A DNA stretch of 47,811 nucleotides from Rhodopseudomonas sp. GTDB taxonomy: Bacteria > Pseudomonadota > Alphaproteobacteria > Rhizobiales > Xanthobacteraceae. Shown here in pieces: positions 28,666 to 37,182 of this stretch. The position numbers and the translations under genes were made by a program. The stretch is taken from NCBI GenBank assembly GCA_016124795.1, contig WGNB01000005.1, positions 1 to 47,811 of the forward strand. The letters are read 5' to 3'. Position 1 is the stretch's first letter; the number at the start of each line of letters is the position of its first letter. The notes under the pieces were generated by a model that saw nothing but the letters and a program-made list of their open reading frames with translations, did not search any database and was not told the DNA's origin.

Positions 28666-29868
28666 TTATTGTGGCGGTTTGACGCCGAGCTTGACCAGGA
28701 GCGTCGGCGTCGGATTGCCGTCTGGCGTCAGGCTGAGCCTTGCTTGTTCAGCGCGGATATTGTCCCGCAGGTCGAAGTCGATATGACCTTCGAAATCATT
28801 GACCTTATAGCCAAGTGACGAAAGCTTCTTCTGCAAGGCAATGCGTGCGTCGCGGCTGAGTGGATGGTCGTCCGTCGGCCATGCGGTTTTGAACGGCGCA
28901 CCGCCTTTGATGCGGTCGGCCAGATGACCGACCGCGATCGCATAGGCGTCGGAATTGTTGTATTCTTTCAGCACCGCGAAATTGTCGCTGGCGACGATGG
29001 CCGGTCCCTTGGAGCCCGCCGGAAAGAACAGCACGCCTTGAAGGTCTTGCTGTCCCGCGTTCGGCAAGGGCCTGCCGTCGGCGCGCCGCAAACCCCGCTG
29101 ATGCCATTGCGCGAAAGTGCCACGGCTGGTCATCAAATCGAATCCGGGTGGCAACAGAACTTCAAAGCCCCAGGGCAAGTCGGAGCGCCAATGCCATTGG
29201 TGCAGGTAATTGGCGGTTGAACCGATAACATCGGGAACATTATTCCAGAGGTCGGCGCGGCCATCGCCGGAGAAGTCTACGGCATAGTCGACGACATTCG
29301 ACGGCATGAACTGGCTCTGGCCCATGGCGCCGGCCCACGAACTGACCATTTCCTTGCGGGTGAAATGGCCGTTCTGCATGATGCCCATCGCGACGATCAG
29401 TTCGTTGCGGAAGTAGGGATCGCGGTATTTGACGTAAGCCAGTGAGGCGAGCGACCGGAACACGTCCCACTTGTCTCTGGCCGCGCCGTAGTCGGTTTCC
29501 ATGCCCCAAAGCGCCAACAGAACCCAGCGGTCGACCGCGAATTTCTTTTCGGCCGCGTCGAAGGTCTTGGCCCATTGAGCCGCTTTGGCCTGACCGCGCT
29601 TGATGCGACCGGGCGAGGCGGCGTCATTGATGTAAGCGCCGACCGGCTTGCCGTATTCGGGTTGCCGTTTGGTGGCCGCGATCACTTTCGCATTCGGTGT
29701 GACGCCCGCCATCGCGGTGTCGAACGTGGCGCGGCTGATGCCCTTGGCTTTGGCGTCAGGCCATAGTGCTTTGACAAAGGCCGCGAATGAGTCCTCGGCG
29801 AGAGCCGGCGCGGCGGGCAAGGTCAGCAAAAGCGTCAGAACGGCGCGGCGGTCGATCATGGGCTTCAT
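28666..29868 (-). CDS. Lytic murein transglycosylase (MltB family) with peptidoglycan-binding domain
   Basis: GH103-type lytic transglycosylase that cleaves the glycan strand with 1,6-anhydro product. Signal peptide at 1-24 (RRAVLTLLLTLPAAPALA). The catalytic Glu is E124 in WGMETDYG, and SWAGAMGQSQFMPSNV and DGDGRADLWNN-like FSGDGRADLWNNVPDVIGSTANYL are family blocks. The last 65 residues (LSRDARIALQKKLSSLGYKVNDFEGHIDFDLRDNIR) are a PG_binding_1 domain. No lipobox Cys is present, so it is a soluble periplasmic form rather than a lipoprotein. 400 aa. It follows dprA by 68 bases. Confidence 0.92.
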   Translation of the reverse strand: MKPMIDRRAVLTLLLTLPAAPALAEDSFAAFVKALWPDAKAKGISRATFDTAMAGVTPNAKVIAATKRQPEYGKPVGAYINDAASPGRIKRGQAKAAQWAKTFDAAEKKFAVDRWVLLALWGMETDYGAARDKWDVFRSLASLAYVKYRDPYFRNELIVAMGIMQNGHFTRKEMVSSWAGAMGQSQFMPSNVVDYAVDFSGDGRADLWNNVPDVIGSTANYLHQWHWRSDLPWGFEVLLPPGFDLMTSRGTFAQWHQRGLRRADGRPLPNAGQQDLQGVLFFPAGSKGPAIVASDNFAVLKEYNNSDAYAIAVGHLADRIKGGAPFKTAWPTDDHPLSRDARIALQKKLSSLGYKVNDFEGHIDFDLRDNIRAEQARLSLTPDGNPTPTLLVKLGVKPPQ

Positions 29869-29936
29869 CCGAGGGCTGGCCGGTCGCGATTCGTGTGAAC
29901 CGGACTGTACACCAGCAGCGGATCGGTGCGGTGGCG

Positions 29937-31124
29937 TTAGGCGATCAGCGACACCAAGGCGCCACCGTGTCGCTCGAGCCGGCCGGCCAGTTCCAGTTCG
30001 AGGAGGACCATCCGAACGACCGCGGGCGACGTGCGCGACAACCGCACCAGATCGTCGGTTGTCGTCGGCGCGGGACCGAGCAGGGCGACGATCCGGCTGC
30101 GTTCGTCGTCGCCAGGCTCGTGATCGAGCGGCGGGTCGTGCGTCGGTTCTTCGATTGGCTCTTGCCGCGGTTCGTCAAGCAGCCGGCCCATGATCGGACG
30201 CAGTGCGTCGATGACGTCGGCGGCTTCGGTGACCAAGGTCGCGCCTTGCTTCAACAGGCCATTGGCGCCCTCGGCGCGTGGATCGAGCGGCGAGCCCGGC
30301 ACCGCGAAGACCTCGCGGCCTTGTTCGCCGGCCATGCGAGCGGTGATCAGCGAGCCGGACCGCTTCGCCGCCTCGACGATCACGACGCCGAGCGCCAGGC
30401 CGGAGATCAGACGGTTGCGTCGAGGAAAGTCGCGGGCGCGCGGTTCCCAGTTCAACGGCATTTCCGACACCGCGGCGCCGTGGCCGATCAGGGTTTCAAG
30501 CAGGTCGACGTGGTCGCGCGGATAGATCTTGTTGTGGCCGCCCGCCAGCACCGCGACCGTGCCGCTGTCGGCACTGGCGCGGTGGGCGGCGGCGTCGATG
30601 CCGCGCGCCAGCCCCGAGACGATGCCGAAGCCGGCGGCGCCAAGGTCGTGCGCGATGGTCTGGGCGAATTTCAGGCCGACCGCCGAGGCGTTGCGCGAGC
30701 CGACAATCGCGACCAGCGGCTGGTTGAGTATGTCCAGTTGCCCGCGCGCGGCAATCAACGGCGGCGGATCGTCGATGGTTTGCAACTGGCGTGGGTATTC
30801 CGGTTCGCCCAGTGCGATTAGAGCAATGCCGCGCGTGCGCGCCGCGTTCAGTTCGGCCATCGCCTCGTCGGGCGAACATATCCGGGTGCGGGCGGCGCCA
30901 CCGCGTCGGGCAAGGCGCGGCAGCGCCTCAAGTGCGGCGCGAGCGCCGCCGAAATTGTTGACCAGTTCGCGGAAGGTGCGCGGACCAACATGGTCGCTGC
31001 GGATCAGCCGCAGCCAATCGAGCCGCTGCTCGTTGGTGAGTCTGACGCCTTCGGCCAAGTCCGCCCCCCGATGGCTCACAGCAGCATGGCACGCACCAGC
31101 ATCGCTCAGCGTGGCTTCAGGCAC
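29937..31124 (-). CDS. dprA: DNA processing protein DprA
   Basis: Loads RecA on incoming single-stranded DNA in natural transformation; widely kept in bacteria not known to be competent. The Rossmann-like core has [40 protein letters not shown] and [30 protein letters not shown]. The C-terminal winged helix (about 325-395) is included. The farthest start is GTG 31124; the coding region clearly begins by [21 protein letters not shown], so a later GTG is possible. 395 aa at most. Follows plsY by 43 bases in the pyrB-pyrC'-plsY-dprA run. Confidence 0.93.
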   Translation of the reverse strand: MPEATLSDAGACHAAVSHRGADLAEGVRLTNEQRLDWLRLIRSDHVGPRTFRELVNNFGGARAALEALPRLARRGGAARTRICSPDEAMAELNAARTRGIALIALGEPEYPRQLQTIDDPPPLIAARGQLDILNQPLVAIVGSRNASAVGLKFAQTIAHDLGAAGFGIVSGLARGIDAAAHRASADSGTVAVLAGGHNKIYPRDHVDLLETLIGHGAAVSEMPLNWEPRARDFPRRNRLISGLALGVVIVEAAKRSGSLITARMAGEQGREVFAVPGSPLDPRAEGANGLLKQGATLVTEAADVIDALRPIMGRLLDEPRQEPIEEPTHDPPLDHEPGDDERSRIVALLGPAPTTTDDLVRLSRTSPAVVRMVLLELELAGRLERHGGALVSLIA

Positions 31125-31167
31125 AACCTAATTTTATATTTTGCAACCAGTGGAGGAGATTGGGCGG

Positions 31168-31788
31168 TCAGCCCTTTGCGCCGATCTTGCCTTCGGTGCC
31201 GGCGAGGAGGCGGGAAATATTGGCGCGGTGCATGAACCACAGCAGCAGCGTCAACAGCAGAAACAGCGCGGCGATGTCCGGCTGGTGCAGCAGCAGCAGC
31301 GCCAGCGGCGTCAGTGCGCTGGCGATCAGCGCGGCCAGCGACGAATAGCGCAAGGCCCAGGCGGCGATCAGCCAGACGGCAATGAAGATCAGCGCACCCG
31401 GCCAGGCCAGCGCGATCAAAAGTCCGATATAGGTGGCAACCCCTTTGCCGCCCTTGAACCCGAGCCAGACCGGAAACAGGTGGCCGAGAAACGCGGCGAG
31501 GCCGGCGACGATCGCGGCGATGGCGGCGACTTCGGGCGTGGCGATCTGCCGGACGGCATAAACGGTGGCCAGCACCGCGACCGTGCCTTTCAGCGCGTCG
31601 CATAGCAAAGTCGCCGCCGCCAATCCCTTGCGGCCGGTGCGCAGGACGTTGGTGGCGCCGATATTGCCGGAGCCGATCGTCCGAACGTCCGGCCCGCCGG
31701 CCGCCTTGGTCAGCAGCAGACCGAACGGGATCGAGCCGAGCAAATAGCCGAAGGCAAAGGCGAGGGCGATGATGACCGGCATCGTCAT
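31168..31788 (-). CDS. plsY: Acyl-phosphate:glycerol-3-phosphate acyltransferase PlsY
   Basis: Inner-membrane enzyme that transfers the acyl group of acyl-phosphate to glycerol 3-phosphate, the first step of phospholipid synthesis. Three conserved motifs are present: [18 protein letters not shown] and [18 protein letters not shown]. Five or more hydrophobic helices. 206 aa. Its ATG overlaps the stop of the dihydroorotase-like gene (ATGA), so it is coupled to pyrimidine genes. The protein ends with a short positively charged tail. Confidence 0.96.
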   Translation of the reverse strand: MTMPVIIALAFAFGYLLGSIPFGLLLTKAAGGPDVRTIGSGNIGATNVLRTGRKGLAAATLLCDALKGTVAVLATVYAVRQIATPEVAAIAAIVAGLAAFLGHLFPVWLGFKGGKGVATYIGLLIALAWPGALIFIAVWLIAAWALRYSSLAALIASALTPLALLLLHQPDIAALFLLLTLLLWFMHRANISRLLAGTEGKIGAKG

Positions 31789-33092
31789 AGCGTTTCAAAC
31801 ACCGTCCGGCCGGCGACGACGGTGCGCACCACCCGACCGGTCATGCGTGCTTCGTCGAACGGCGTGTTCTTGCACTTCGACTTCAATTCGTTCGGGTCGA
31901 CCAGCCAGGGCTCGTCAATGTCGATGACGATGATGTCGGCGGGCGCGCCGCTCTTGAGCGTGCCGCCGGTCAGGCCGAGCAGTTCGGCCGGCCGGGTCGA
32001 CATGGCGCGCAGCAGCACCGGCAATTCGAGTTCGCCGGAATGAACCAGCCGCAATCCCGCGCTCAGCATGGTCTCGAGGCCGATGGCGCCGGGGGCGGCC
32101 TCGGCGAAGGGCAGCCGCTTGGTTTCGACGTCCTGCGGATTGTGATCCGACATCACGACATCGATCAATCCCGACGCCAGTCCCGCGACCAGCGCCTTGC
32201 GGTCGTCTTCGGCGCGCAGCGGCGGCGACATCTTGAAGAAGCTGCGATAGGGCCCGATGTCGTTCTCGTTGAGCGTGAGATGATTGATCGAGGCCGAAGC
32301 GGTGACGGCGTGGCCGGCATCCTTGGCGCGTTGCAGGACCTCAAGCGACTCCGCGTTGGTGACGGAAGCCGCGTGATAGCGTCCGCCGGTCAGCGCCACC
32401 AGCCGGGTGTCGCGCGCCAGCATGACGGTTTCGGCCGCGTTGGGCACGCCGAGCAGGCCGAGGCGCGCGGCGAATTCGCCTTCGTTCATCACGCCTTCGC
32501 CGGTAAGGTCCGGGTCTTCGGTGTGGTGTACGATGAGCGCATCGAAGTCGCGCGAATAGGTCAGGGTCCGGCGCATCACCTGGGCATTGACGATGCTCTT
32601 GTCGCCGTCGGTGAAGGCGACCGCGCCGGCCGCCTTTAACAGGCCGATCTCGGTCATCTCCTTGCCGTGCAGGCCCTTGGTGATCGCCGCCATCGGATGG
32701 ATGCGCACGATCGCGGTATCGCGGGCGCGGCGCAGCACGAAGTCGACCGTGGCCGGATCATCGATCGCCGGCGAAGTGTCCGGCTGACAGATGACCGTGG
32801 TGACGCCGCCGGCGGCGGCGGCCTGACTTGCCGACGCGAAGGTTTCGCGGTGGCCGGCGCCGGGTTCGCCGATGAAGGCGCGCATGTCGATCAGGCCGGG
32901 CGCGATCACCTTGCCGCGGCAGTCGATCACTTCCGTGCCTTCCGGCACGCCGGCCGCGCCGATGCCGCGTTTGGCCTCGCGGATCACGCCATCGGCGATC
33001 AAGAGGTCGCCGACAATGTCGAGATCGCGCGACGGATCGACGATCCGGGCATTGGCGAACAAAATGGGACGGCGTTCGGATAACATTTTCAT
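31785..33092 (-). CDS. Dihydroorotase-like protein lacking metal-binding histidines (PyrC'/PyrX type)
   Basis: 435-aa amidohydrolase-fold protein of the class I dihydroorotase family. In active enzymes the first metal site is DxHxH; here residues 69-73 read DMRAF, so both His are replaced (R71, F73). The second half is better kept (VHHTEDPDL near 189-196, SDHNP at 316-320), and the family blocks [14 protein letters not shown] and [11 protein letters not shown] are intact. Pseudomonas has a comparable inactive subunit, PyrC'/PyrX, that holds aspartate transcarbamoylase together. An active dihydroorotase would then be encoded elsewhere. The ATG overlaps the pyrB stop and the stop overlaps plsY, both by four bases. 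Confidence 0.85.
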   Translation of the reverse strand: MKMLSERRPILFANARIVDPSRDLDIVGDLLIADGVIREAKRGIGAAGVPEGTEVIDCRGKVIAPGLIDMRAFIGEPGAGHRETFASASQAAAAGGVTTVICQPDTSPAIDDPATVDFVLRRARDTAIVRIHPMAAITKGLHGKEMTEIGLLKAAGAVAFTDGDKSIVNAQVMRRTLTYSRDFDALIVHHTEDPDLTGEGVMNEGEFAARLGLLGVPNAAETVMLARDTRLVALTGGRYHAASVTNAESLEVLQRAKDAGHAVTASASINHLTLNENDIGPYRSFFKMSPPLRAEDDRKALVAGLASGLIDVVMSDHNPQDVETKRLPFAEAAPGAIGLETMLSAGLRLVHSGELELPVLLRAMSTRPAELLGLTGGTLKSGAPADIIVIDIDEPWLVDPNELKSKCKNTPFDEARMTGRVVRTVVAGRTVFETL

Positions 33093-34042
33093 GCGTTCGG
33101 CAGGTTGCGTGACAAGGCTTCCAGCACCGCCATGCGGATGGCGACGCCCATTTCAACCTGTTCGCGGATCAGCGATTGCGCGCCGTCGGCGACGATCGAG
33201 TCGATTTCGACGCCGCGATTCATCGGGCCGGGATGCATCACCAGCGCGTCCTTCTTGGCGTAGCTGAGCTTCTTCTCGTCGAGGCCCCAGTAGTGGAAAT
33301 ATTCGGACACCGAGGGAATGAACGAGCCGTTCATGCGCTCGCGTTGCAGCCGCAGCATCATGACGATGTCGGCGTCGGCCAGGCCCTCGCGCATGTCGCG
33401 CGCCACTTCGACGCCCATGCGTTCGATGCCCGGCGGCAGCAGCGTCGAGGGCGCGACCACGCGCACGCGCGCGCCCATGGCGTTGAGCAGGATGATGTTC
33501 GAACGCGCCACCCGCGAATGCAGGATGTCGCCGCAGATCGCCACCGTCAGGCCCTCGATACGGCCTTTGTTGCGGCGGATGGTCAGCGCGTCGAGCAGCG
33601 CCTGGGTCGGATGTTCGTGCGCGCCATCGCCGGCATTGATGACCGAGCAGTTGACCTTGTCGGCCAGAAGCTCGACCGCGCCGGAGGCGTGATGGCGCAC
33701 CACGATGATGTCCGGGTGCATGGCGTTGAGCGTGATCGCGGTGTCGATCAGCGTCTCGCCCTTGCGCATCGACGACGAGGAGGCCGACATGTTCATGACG
33801 TCGGCGCCAAGCCGTTTGCCGGCCAGTTCGAACGAGGCTTGCGTCCGCGTCGAGACCTCGAAGAACAGATTGATCTGGGTGCGACCGCGCAGCGAGGTCT
33901 GCTTCTTGTCGACCTGACGGTTCAGGGTGACGAATTCCTCGCCAAGGTCCAATAGGCCGACGATGTCGTCTTTGGAAAGACCCTCGATCCCCAACAAATG
34001 ACGACGGCTGAGGGCGAATGAGGATTTTGGCGGGCTGGTCAT
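33089..34042 (-). CDS. pyrB: Aspartate carbamoyltransferase catalytic subunit
   Basis: Joins carbamoyl phosphate and aspartate in the second step of pyrimidine synthesis. [13 protein letters not shown] binds carbamoyl phosphate; [26 protein letters not shown] and the aspartate-binding LRLQRERM follow. ATG 34042 gives 317 aa beginning [11 protein letters not shown]; the ORF extends to 34081 but the predicted promoter overlaps those codons. First gene of pyrB-pyrC'-plsY-dprA-mltB. No pyrI-type regulatory chain is present. Confidence 0.95.
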   Translation of the reverse strand: MTSPPKSSFALSRRHLLGIEGLSKDDIVGLLDLGEEFVTLNRQVDKKQTSLRGRTQINLFFEVSTRTQASFELAGKRLGADVMNMSASSSSMRKGETLIDTAITLNAMHPDIIVVRHHASGAVELLADKVNCSVINAGDGAHEHPTQALLDALTIRRNKGRIEGLTVAICGDILHSRVARSNIILLNAMGARVRVVAPSTLLPPGIERMGVEVARDMREGLADADIVMMLRLQRERMNGSFIPSVSEYFHYWGLDEKKLSYAKKDALVMHPGPMNRGVEIDSIVADGAQSLIREQVEMGVAIRMAVLEALSRNLPNA

Positions 34043-34052
34043 TAAAGCCAGT

Positions 34053-34081
34053 TCTATATGCCCAAGTTCCAGGTCCGGCAA
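34053..34081 (-). promoter_or_regulatory. Promoter of the pyrB operon
   Basis: On the minus strand, TTGCCG (34081-34076) and TATAGA (34058-34053) are 17 bases apart. The -10 ends only 10 bases before the pyrB ATG, so the message would have a leader of at most a few bases and no Shine-Dalgarno site. Confidence 0.65.
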
Positions 34082-34194
34082 GCGCGCCGCGAACGCAGCC
34101 CACAGTATCGTGAACGCGCCCGGCGCGGCGGCATGGAACCGAACGCCGCGTCATGGGGTTATCGGCGCGAACACCGAGCACAGGGAGATATCCG

Positions 34195-34524
34195 ATGCAT
34201 AAGTTCGCGAAATATACCGCTATGGCGGTCGTGGCTGGCACGGCGGCAGTGGCCTTGGCCAGCCCCTCGCAGGCGCGCCACGGACGCAACGCCGCGGCCA
34301 TCGGCGGCTTCGTGGCGGGCGCGGCGATCGGCGCGGCGGTCGCCAATTCGAACAACGGCTACTACGCCAGCGGTCCCGGCTACTATTACGACGAACCGGC
34401 TTATGCCTACGAACCGGCGCCGACCTATTACTCGGGTCCGAGCTATCGCTACTACGCGCCGCGTCAGGGCTATGGCACCCGGTCGGGCACCTGCGACCCG
34501 AGTCTCGGCAATCAGCGCTGCTAG
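34195..34524 (+). CDS. Small secreted Tyr/Gly-rich protein
   Basis: 109-aa protein with a signal peptide (AKYTAMAVVAGTAAVALASPSQA). A glycine-zipper-like stretch (NAAAIGGFVAGAAIGAAVANS) follows, then a Tyr/Pro-rich tail (YYYDEPAYAYEP, YYSGPSYRYYAPRQGYG) and a two-Cys end, TCDPSLGNQRC. AGGGAGA lies 8 bases before ATG 34195. Short proteins of this make-up are common in Bradyrhizobium-like genomes and are thought to be envelope-associated; function unknown. It is convergent with ruvX, with a hairpin between them. Confidence 0.85.
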   Translation: MHKFAKYTAMAVVAGTAAVALASPSQARHGRNAAAIGGFVAGAAIGAAVANSNNGYYASGPGYYYDEPAYAYEPAPTYYSGPSYRYYAPRQGYGTRSGTCDPSLGNQRC

Positions 34525-34559
34525 ATTTGCCGATGGAGCGATCCGTAACGACGCGAAAG

Positions 34560-34580
34560 AGGCGGGCGATAAGCCCGCCT
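34560..34580. terminator. Hairpin between convergent genes
   Basis: A perfect 8-bp stem AGGCGGGC/GCCCGCCT with loop GATAA, 36 bases after the secreted-protein stop and 66 before the end of ruvX. No real T-run on the plus strand, so termination efficiency is uncertain; it could serve both transcripts. Confidence 0.55.
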
Positions 34581-34645
34581 TGCGGCGCGATAGCCAAGGA
34601 CCGTTTCAGCCAAGGACCGTTTCACGAGACCGCGGCCGGATGCCG

Positions 34646-35116
34646 TCAGCCTTTGAGGTTGGCGAGCCTGTCGAGCGCGCCTTGCAGAATGAACATGGCG
34701 GCGTGCTGATCGATGACCTCGGCGCGCCGCGCGCGGCTCATGTCGGCCGCGATCAGGCCGCGTTCGACCGCCGCGGTCGAGAGCCTTTCGTCCCAGAAGG
34801 CAATTGGCAGAGCGGTCAGCTTTTCAAAATTGCGCGCGAAGGCCCGGGTGGCTTGTGCCCGCGGTCCTTCCGAGCCGTCCATATTGATCGGCAGGCCGAG
34901 CACGAAAGCGACCGAGCCGCGTTCGGCCGCCAGCACCAGCAGGCGTTGCGCATCGACGGTGAATTTGCGGCGAGACACGGTCTCGACGCCGGTGGCCAGT
35001 CGGCGGTCGGGATCGCTCGAAGCGACACCGATGGTTTTGGTGCCAAGGTCGAGCCCCAGCAGGCCACCGCGCGCCGGCAGGTGAGGCGCGATATCGAGAA
35101 GAGGACCGATTGTCAT
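34646..35116 (-). CDS. ruvX: Holliday junction resolvase-like protein RuvX/YqgF
   Basis: RNase H-fold nuclease family, involved in processing of the 16S rRNA precursor and also called a putative Holliday resolvase. Catalytic acids are in GLLGLDLGTKTIGVASSD (D23), FVLGLPINMDGSEGPRA, IAFWDERLST and AEVIDQHAA. Start ATG 35116 gives 156 aa; longer in-frame forms up to 35230 have no family resemblance. The start is divergent from the nitronate monooxygenase gene. Confidence 0.92.
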   Translation of the reverse strand: MTIGPLLDIAPHLPARGGLLGLDLGTKTIGVASSDPDRRLATGVETVSRRKFTVDAQRLLVLAAERGSVAFVLGLPINMDGSEGPRAQATRAFARNFEKLTALPIAFWDERLSTAAVERGLIAADMSRARRAEVIDQHAAMFILQGALDRLANLKG

Positions 35117-35423
35117 GATGTCGCGTGTCTGCCCCGCGCCACAGCCATGCGCGGCGTTTTGTTCGTTTCCACTCTGTCGGCTTCGATGTTGGTCAAGGTG
35201 TCCTGCAATTGGCGCGGTGTTTCCGGTCATCGCGGTTTGGCATTTATCGTAGGCAGCCGGGTGAAATCGTCAAATATGTTGTCGTCGGGCACCGAAGGCT
35301 TGGGCCGCGACCGGCTTTATGACAGCCTCCGTCGTCGGCGAAGCCAGCGCTTCGTGCATGGCGAATTGGCCGGTACGCCGGATTGCGTTAGGTTTGATGC
35401 CGGCTTCACGGGACAAGCGCGCG
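35117..35423. other. Divergent region between ruvX and nitronate monooxygenase gene
   Basis: 307 bases; no gene, strong promoter or repeat recognised. An open frame continues upstream of 35424 (ATG 35397 also in frame), but its codons do not resemble the enzyme family. Confidence 0.35.
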
Positions 35424-36503
35424 ATGTGGACTGATCGGCGGCTACTCGACTTGTTGCACATCGAACATCCGATCGTGCTGTCGCCGATGGCTGGCGTTGC
35501 CGATGCCGCGCTGGCGATCGCGGTGGCGCAAGCCGGCGGTCTCGGCTCGATCCCTTGCGGCATGCTCGATGTCGCACAAACCCGGGCCCAGGTCGATACG
35601 TTCAGGGCCGCGGCCGGGGGAAAGCCGGTCAATCTCAATTTCTTCGTCCACGCCATGCCGGCGCGTAACAATACGCGCGAGCATGATTGGCGTGAGGCAC
35701 TCGCACCTTATTACCGCGAACTGGGCGTCGATCCGGCGGCGGCGATGGCGTCGGCCAGCCGGATGCCGTTCGATGACGCGATGTGCGCGTTGCTCGAGGA
35801 AGTCCGGCCCGAAGTCGTGAGTTTTCATTACGGCTTGCCGGCAGATGCGTTGCTCAGGCGGGTCAAGGCTGCCGGCTGCAAGGTGCTCAGTTCGGCGACC
35901 ACGGTCGCGGAGGCGCGCTGGCTGGCCGACAATGGCTGCGATGCCGTGATCGCGCAGGGCTTCGAAGCGGGCGGGCATCGCGGCATGTTTCTAAGCCTCG
36001 ATACCGCGACCCAGGTCGGCACTTTTGCGCTGCTGCCGCAGATCGTCGATGCGGTGACCGTGCCGGTGATCGCCGCCGGTGGCATCGCCGATGCGCGTGG
36101 CATCGTCGCGGCTTTGGCGCTCGGGGCAGCCGGCGTTCAGATCGGCACCGCTTATCTGCATTGTCCCGAATCGAAGGTGACGCCGCCGCACCGTGCCGCG
36201 CTCAAGGAAGCGCGCGACGATGCCACGGTGCTGACCAATGTCATCAGCGGGCGGCCGGCGCGCGGTTTCGTCAATCGTTTGATCCGCGAAATGGGTCCGA
36301 TGAGCGATCTGGCGCCGGATTTCCCTTATGCGGGGGCTGCGGTGCAGCCGCTTCACGCCAAGGCACAAGCGCAAGGTTCGGGCGAGTTTTCCGGGATGCT
36401 GGCCGGGCAGGCGGCGGCTCTCGGTCGTGCGGTGCCGGCACAGGCCCTGACGCACAGTCTGGTCGAGACCGCACAGGCTTTGTTGCGACGAATGGCGGGT
36501 TAA
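35424..36503 (+). CDS. Nitronate monooxygenase (2-nitropropane dioxygenase family)
   Basis: FMN-dependent TIM-barrel enzyme that oxidises alkyl nitronates such as propionate 3-nitronate. N-terminal HIEHPIVLSPMAGVADAALAIAVAQAGGLGSI, then VVSFHYGLP, the Gly-rich flavin site VIAQGFEAGGHRG and VPVIAAGGIADARGIVAALALGAAGVQIGTAYL are the class signatures. A C-terminal cap domain follows (PHRAALKEARDDATVLTNVISGRPARGFVNRL). 359 aa. Ends about 50 bases before the gatC promoter. Confidence 0.9.
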   Translation: MWTDRRLLDLLHIEHPIVLSPMAGVADAALAIAVAQAGGLGSIPCGMLDVAQTRAQVDTFRAAAGGKPVNLNFFVHAMPARNNTREHDWREALAPYYRELGVDPAAAMASASRMPFDDAMCALLEEVRPEVVSFHYGLPADALLRRVKAAGCKVLSSATTVAEARWLADNGCDAVIAQGFEAGGHRGMFLSLDTATQVGTFALLPQIVDAVTVPVIAAGGIADARGIVAALALGAAGVQIGTAYLHCPESKVTPPHRAALKEARDDATVLTNVISGRPARGFVNRLIREMGPMSDLAPDFPYAGAAVQPLHAKAQAQGSGEFSGMLAGQAAALGRAVPAQALTHSLVETAQALLRRMAG

Positions 36504-36550
36504 ATGGCCCGGAAAGCCGGTCCCTGACCGGGACCGTGGGTGCGAGCGGG

Positions 36551-36580
36551 TTGCTGCATCGAAAGCGGCTCTGCTATAGG
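36551..36580 (+). promoter_or_regulatory. Promoter of gatC-gatA
   Basis: TTGCTG (36551-36556) and TATAGG (36575-36580), 18 bases apart. A start near 36587 would leave a leader of about 32 bases before the gatC ATG, with GAGGGCGA inside it as ribosome binding site. Confidence 0.6.
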
Positions 36581-36618
36581 CTCGAAACCGAGCCCCGAGG
36601 GCGACCTGGAACCCCGCT

Positions 36619-36906
36619 ATGTCCGTCGACGCTGCCACTGTTCGCCGTATTGCCCATTTGGCCCGTATTGCGGTCAAAGAGGACGAGGTTGCGCACCTCC
36701 AGGGCGAACTCAACGCCATGCTGGCCTTCGTCGAGCAGCTCTCCGAAGTGAATGTCGACGGCGTCGAGCCGATGACCTCGGTAACGCCGATGGCGATGAA
36801 GATGCGGACCGATGTCGTGACCGATGGCGACAATCCGGAAGCGGTGCTGGCCAATGCGCCGCAAAGCGATGACGGATTCTATCTGGTGCCGAAGGTGATC
36901 GAATAA
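36619..36906 (+). CDS. gatC: Asp-tRNA(Asn)/Glu-tRNA(Gln) amidotransferase subunit C
   Basis: Small subunit that stabilises the GatA-GatB complex converting Glu-tRNA(Gln) to Gln-tRNA(Gln) and/or Asp-tRNA(Asn) to Asn-tRNA(Asn). 95 aa with the classic [17 protein letters not shown] start, [26 protein letters not shown] helix-turn and the C-terminal [11 protein letters not shown]. Its TAA is directly followed, with no gap, by the ATG of a small ORF, and gatA begins beyond that. Confidence 0.96.
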   Translation: MSVDAATVRRIAHLARIAVKEDEVAHLQGELNAMLAFVEQLSEVNVDGVEPMTSVTPMAMKMRTDVVTDGDNPEAVLANAPQSDDGFYLVPKVIE

Positions 36907-37182
36907 ATGTGTCTGGCCTGCGAGCAGGGCGAACAGGAGCGGCTTTGGGAACTGGTGGAGATCATTTCCACCGGCAAGATGCCCGACGGCCATACCGTCG
37001 AGGACCTGCTCGCCATGGGCCTGCCGCTGCCGGGCGAACTCTATCGCGAGGAACAGCCGGACGGCACGGTGCTGATCCGGCAGCATTCGCCGGCCACGAT
37101 TGAAGCGATGAAATCACAAGCGACCCCCAAGAATACTACTCCCAAGAATACTTTTGTGTGCGACACCCCCGACAATGACTGA
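36907..37182 (+). CDS. Small unknown protein between gatC and gatA
   Basis: 91-aa product that I do not recognise. Its ATG immediately follows the gatC stop, and its stop overlaps the gatA start by 8 bases in another frame, so all three should be translated as one coupled unit. The protein starts [20 protein letters not shown], has a CxxC-like pair at C2 and C5, a helical middle ([20 protein letters not shown]) and ends with [11 protein letters not shown], encoded by a duplicated 12-mer (CCCAAGAATACT at 37126 and 37141). No signal peptide or membrane segment. Codons are GC-rich in third position up to the repeat, which supports a real gene. Confidence 0.65.
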   Translation: MCLACEQGEQERLWELVEIISTGKMPDGHTVEDLLAMGLPLPGELYREEQPDGTVLIRQHSPATIEAMKSQATPKNTTPKNTFVCDTPDND

